40,178 bases of DNA, taken from Candidatus Jordarchaeia archaeon (GTDB lineage: Archaea > Asgardarchaeota > Jordiarchaeia > Jordiarchaeales > Jordiarchaeaceae). The notes under the pieces were generated by a model. The model made no database searches. It saw nothing but the letters and a program-made list of their open reading frames with translations, and was not told the DNA's origin. How positions within the stretch are numbered: position 1 is the stretch's first letter; each line of letters starts with the position of its first letter. The stretch spans positions 1 through 40,178 of the forward strand of contig JAHAWU010000016.1 of NCBI GenBank assembly GCA_018383815.1, read 5' to 3'. The translations under genes and the position numbers were made by a program. Below, in pieces: positions 39,790-40,178 of the stretch.

Positions 39790-40178
39790 ATGACTTTAAA
39801 GGTGATACCCGAAAAATGTGCGGGCTGCCACATATGCGAGCTTATTTGCAGTCTGTATCATTTTAAGGTAAATAATCCCAAGAAATCGAGAATCAGAGTG
39901 AAAACCCTTTTCCCTGAACCGGGAATCAATAAACCCGTAGTGTGTAGACAGTGTAAGAAGCCAGCATGTATGGAAGCATGTCCTGAGAGGGCTATCACCA
40001 TTGGGGAGGGAATCGTTAAGCTCAACACCCAAAAATGTACAGGATGCAGAAAATGCCTAGAAGCATGTCCTTTCGGAGCCCTCTTCACACATCCAGACAT
40101 TCCTTACCCTTTAAAATGTGATTTATGCGATGGCAACCCCCAGTGTCTGATATGCCCAAAGGAAGCTATACTATTTGT
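39790..40178 (+). CDS. 4Fe-4S ferredoxin-type electron-transfer subunit (partial)
   Basis: The frame runs off the right edge, so the ORF track omits it. In 129 residues it shows four cysteine clusters: CAGCHICELIC, CRQCKKPACMEAC, CTGCRKCLEAC and CDLCDGNPQCLIC. This is the pattern of four-cluster proteins such as HycB, CooF, DmsB-type or aldehyde ferredoxin oxidoreductase-associated subunits. It should relay electrons for an oxidoreductase probably encoded beyond the window. ATG 39790 gives the usual start MTLKVIPEKC; TTG 39769 is an alternative. Confidence 0.9.
   Translation, partial: MTLKVIPEKCAGCHICELICSLYHFKVNNPKKSRIRVKTLFPEPGINKPVVCRQCKKPACMEACPERAITIGEGIVKLNTQKCTGCRKCLEACPFGALFTHPDIPYPLKCDLCDGNPQCLICPKEAILF

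Overview
The window looks archaeal. It encodes RadA and RadB recombinases, a FEN1-type flap nuclease, a Ski2-like helicase, a TFB-like zinc ribbon, TATA-box promoters and Rab- and MglA-like small GTPases. Ras-like GTPases plus a roadblock protein are most typical of Asgard-related, Bathyarchaeia-like, Korarchaeia-like or similar uncultured lineages. I cannot place the organism more precisely from sequence alone. Intergenic DNA is AT-rich and many starts are GTG or TTG with clear Shine-Dalgarno motifs.

Layout. 1-118: start of a membrane protein leaving the left edge. 420-1256: a RecA/KaiC-like protein without a recognisable P-loop. 1351-2295: an MBL-fold hydrolase. 2671-9617 (minus strand): an operon-like run of a small Cys-containing protein, radA, a large membrane-anchored M28-peptidase-like protein, a 3-TM protein, a 2-TM protein resembling the N-terminal part of VirB4/TraC, and a HerA/VirB4-like ATPase with a destroyed Walker A. 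10569-18425 (plus strand), divergent from it: HTH protein, large 2-TM protein, Ski2-like helicase with an inserted SWIM zinc finger, zinc-ribbon/winged-helix protein, radB, a second membrane protein possibly VirB4-N-like, and fen1. So recombination enzymes and membrane proteins are interleaved in two divergent operons, which is the most unusual systems-level feature here. 18502-20388: a roadblock protein, MglA/Arf-like GTPase and coupled unknown gene. 20980-26653: a double-HTH regulator, a secreted/anchored Ig-like protein, a polytopic membrane protein and a HEAT-repeat gene with a candidate -1 frameshift site. 29303-29839: a Rab-like GTPase. 30082-32963: a small membrane protein and two tandem EamA transporters. 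32984-34231: a degenerate KaiC-like/V4R fusion. 34581-40178: a zinc alcohol dehydrogenase, several small unknown genes, an amidohydrolase, a 303-aa unknown protein and the start of a multi-cluster ferredoxin.

Mobile DNA. A tnpB-only IS200/IS605-type element (27312-29037) has split a double-zinc-ribbon gene. Removing it precisely at the TTAC target restores one continuous reading frame. Two internally deleted relatives with the same ends and target remain at 20762-20959 (198 bp) and 10161-10207 (47 bp). The tnpB itself is frameshifted.

Regulation visible in sequence: a 12-bp palindromic TATA box ahead of radA, placed so that its transcript would begin at a perfect 10-bp stem; hairpins overlapping the start regions of the left-edge gene and the Rab-like gene; and paired 18-nt repeats between the amidohydrolase and the 303-aa gene. 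The plus strand is A+C-rich left of about 29.8 kb and T+G-rich right of it, an abrupt local skew change.
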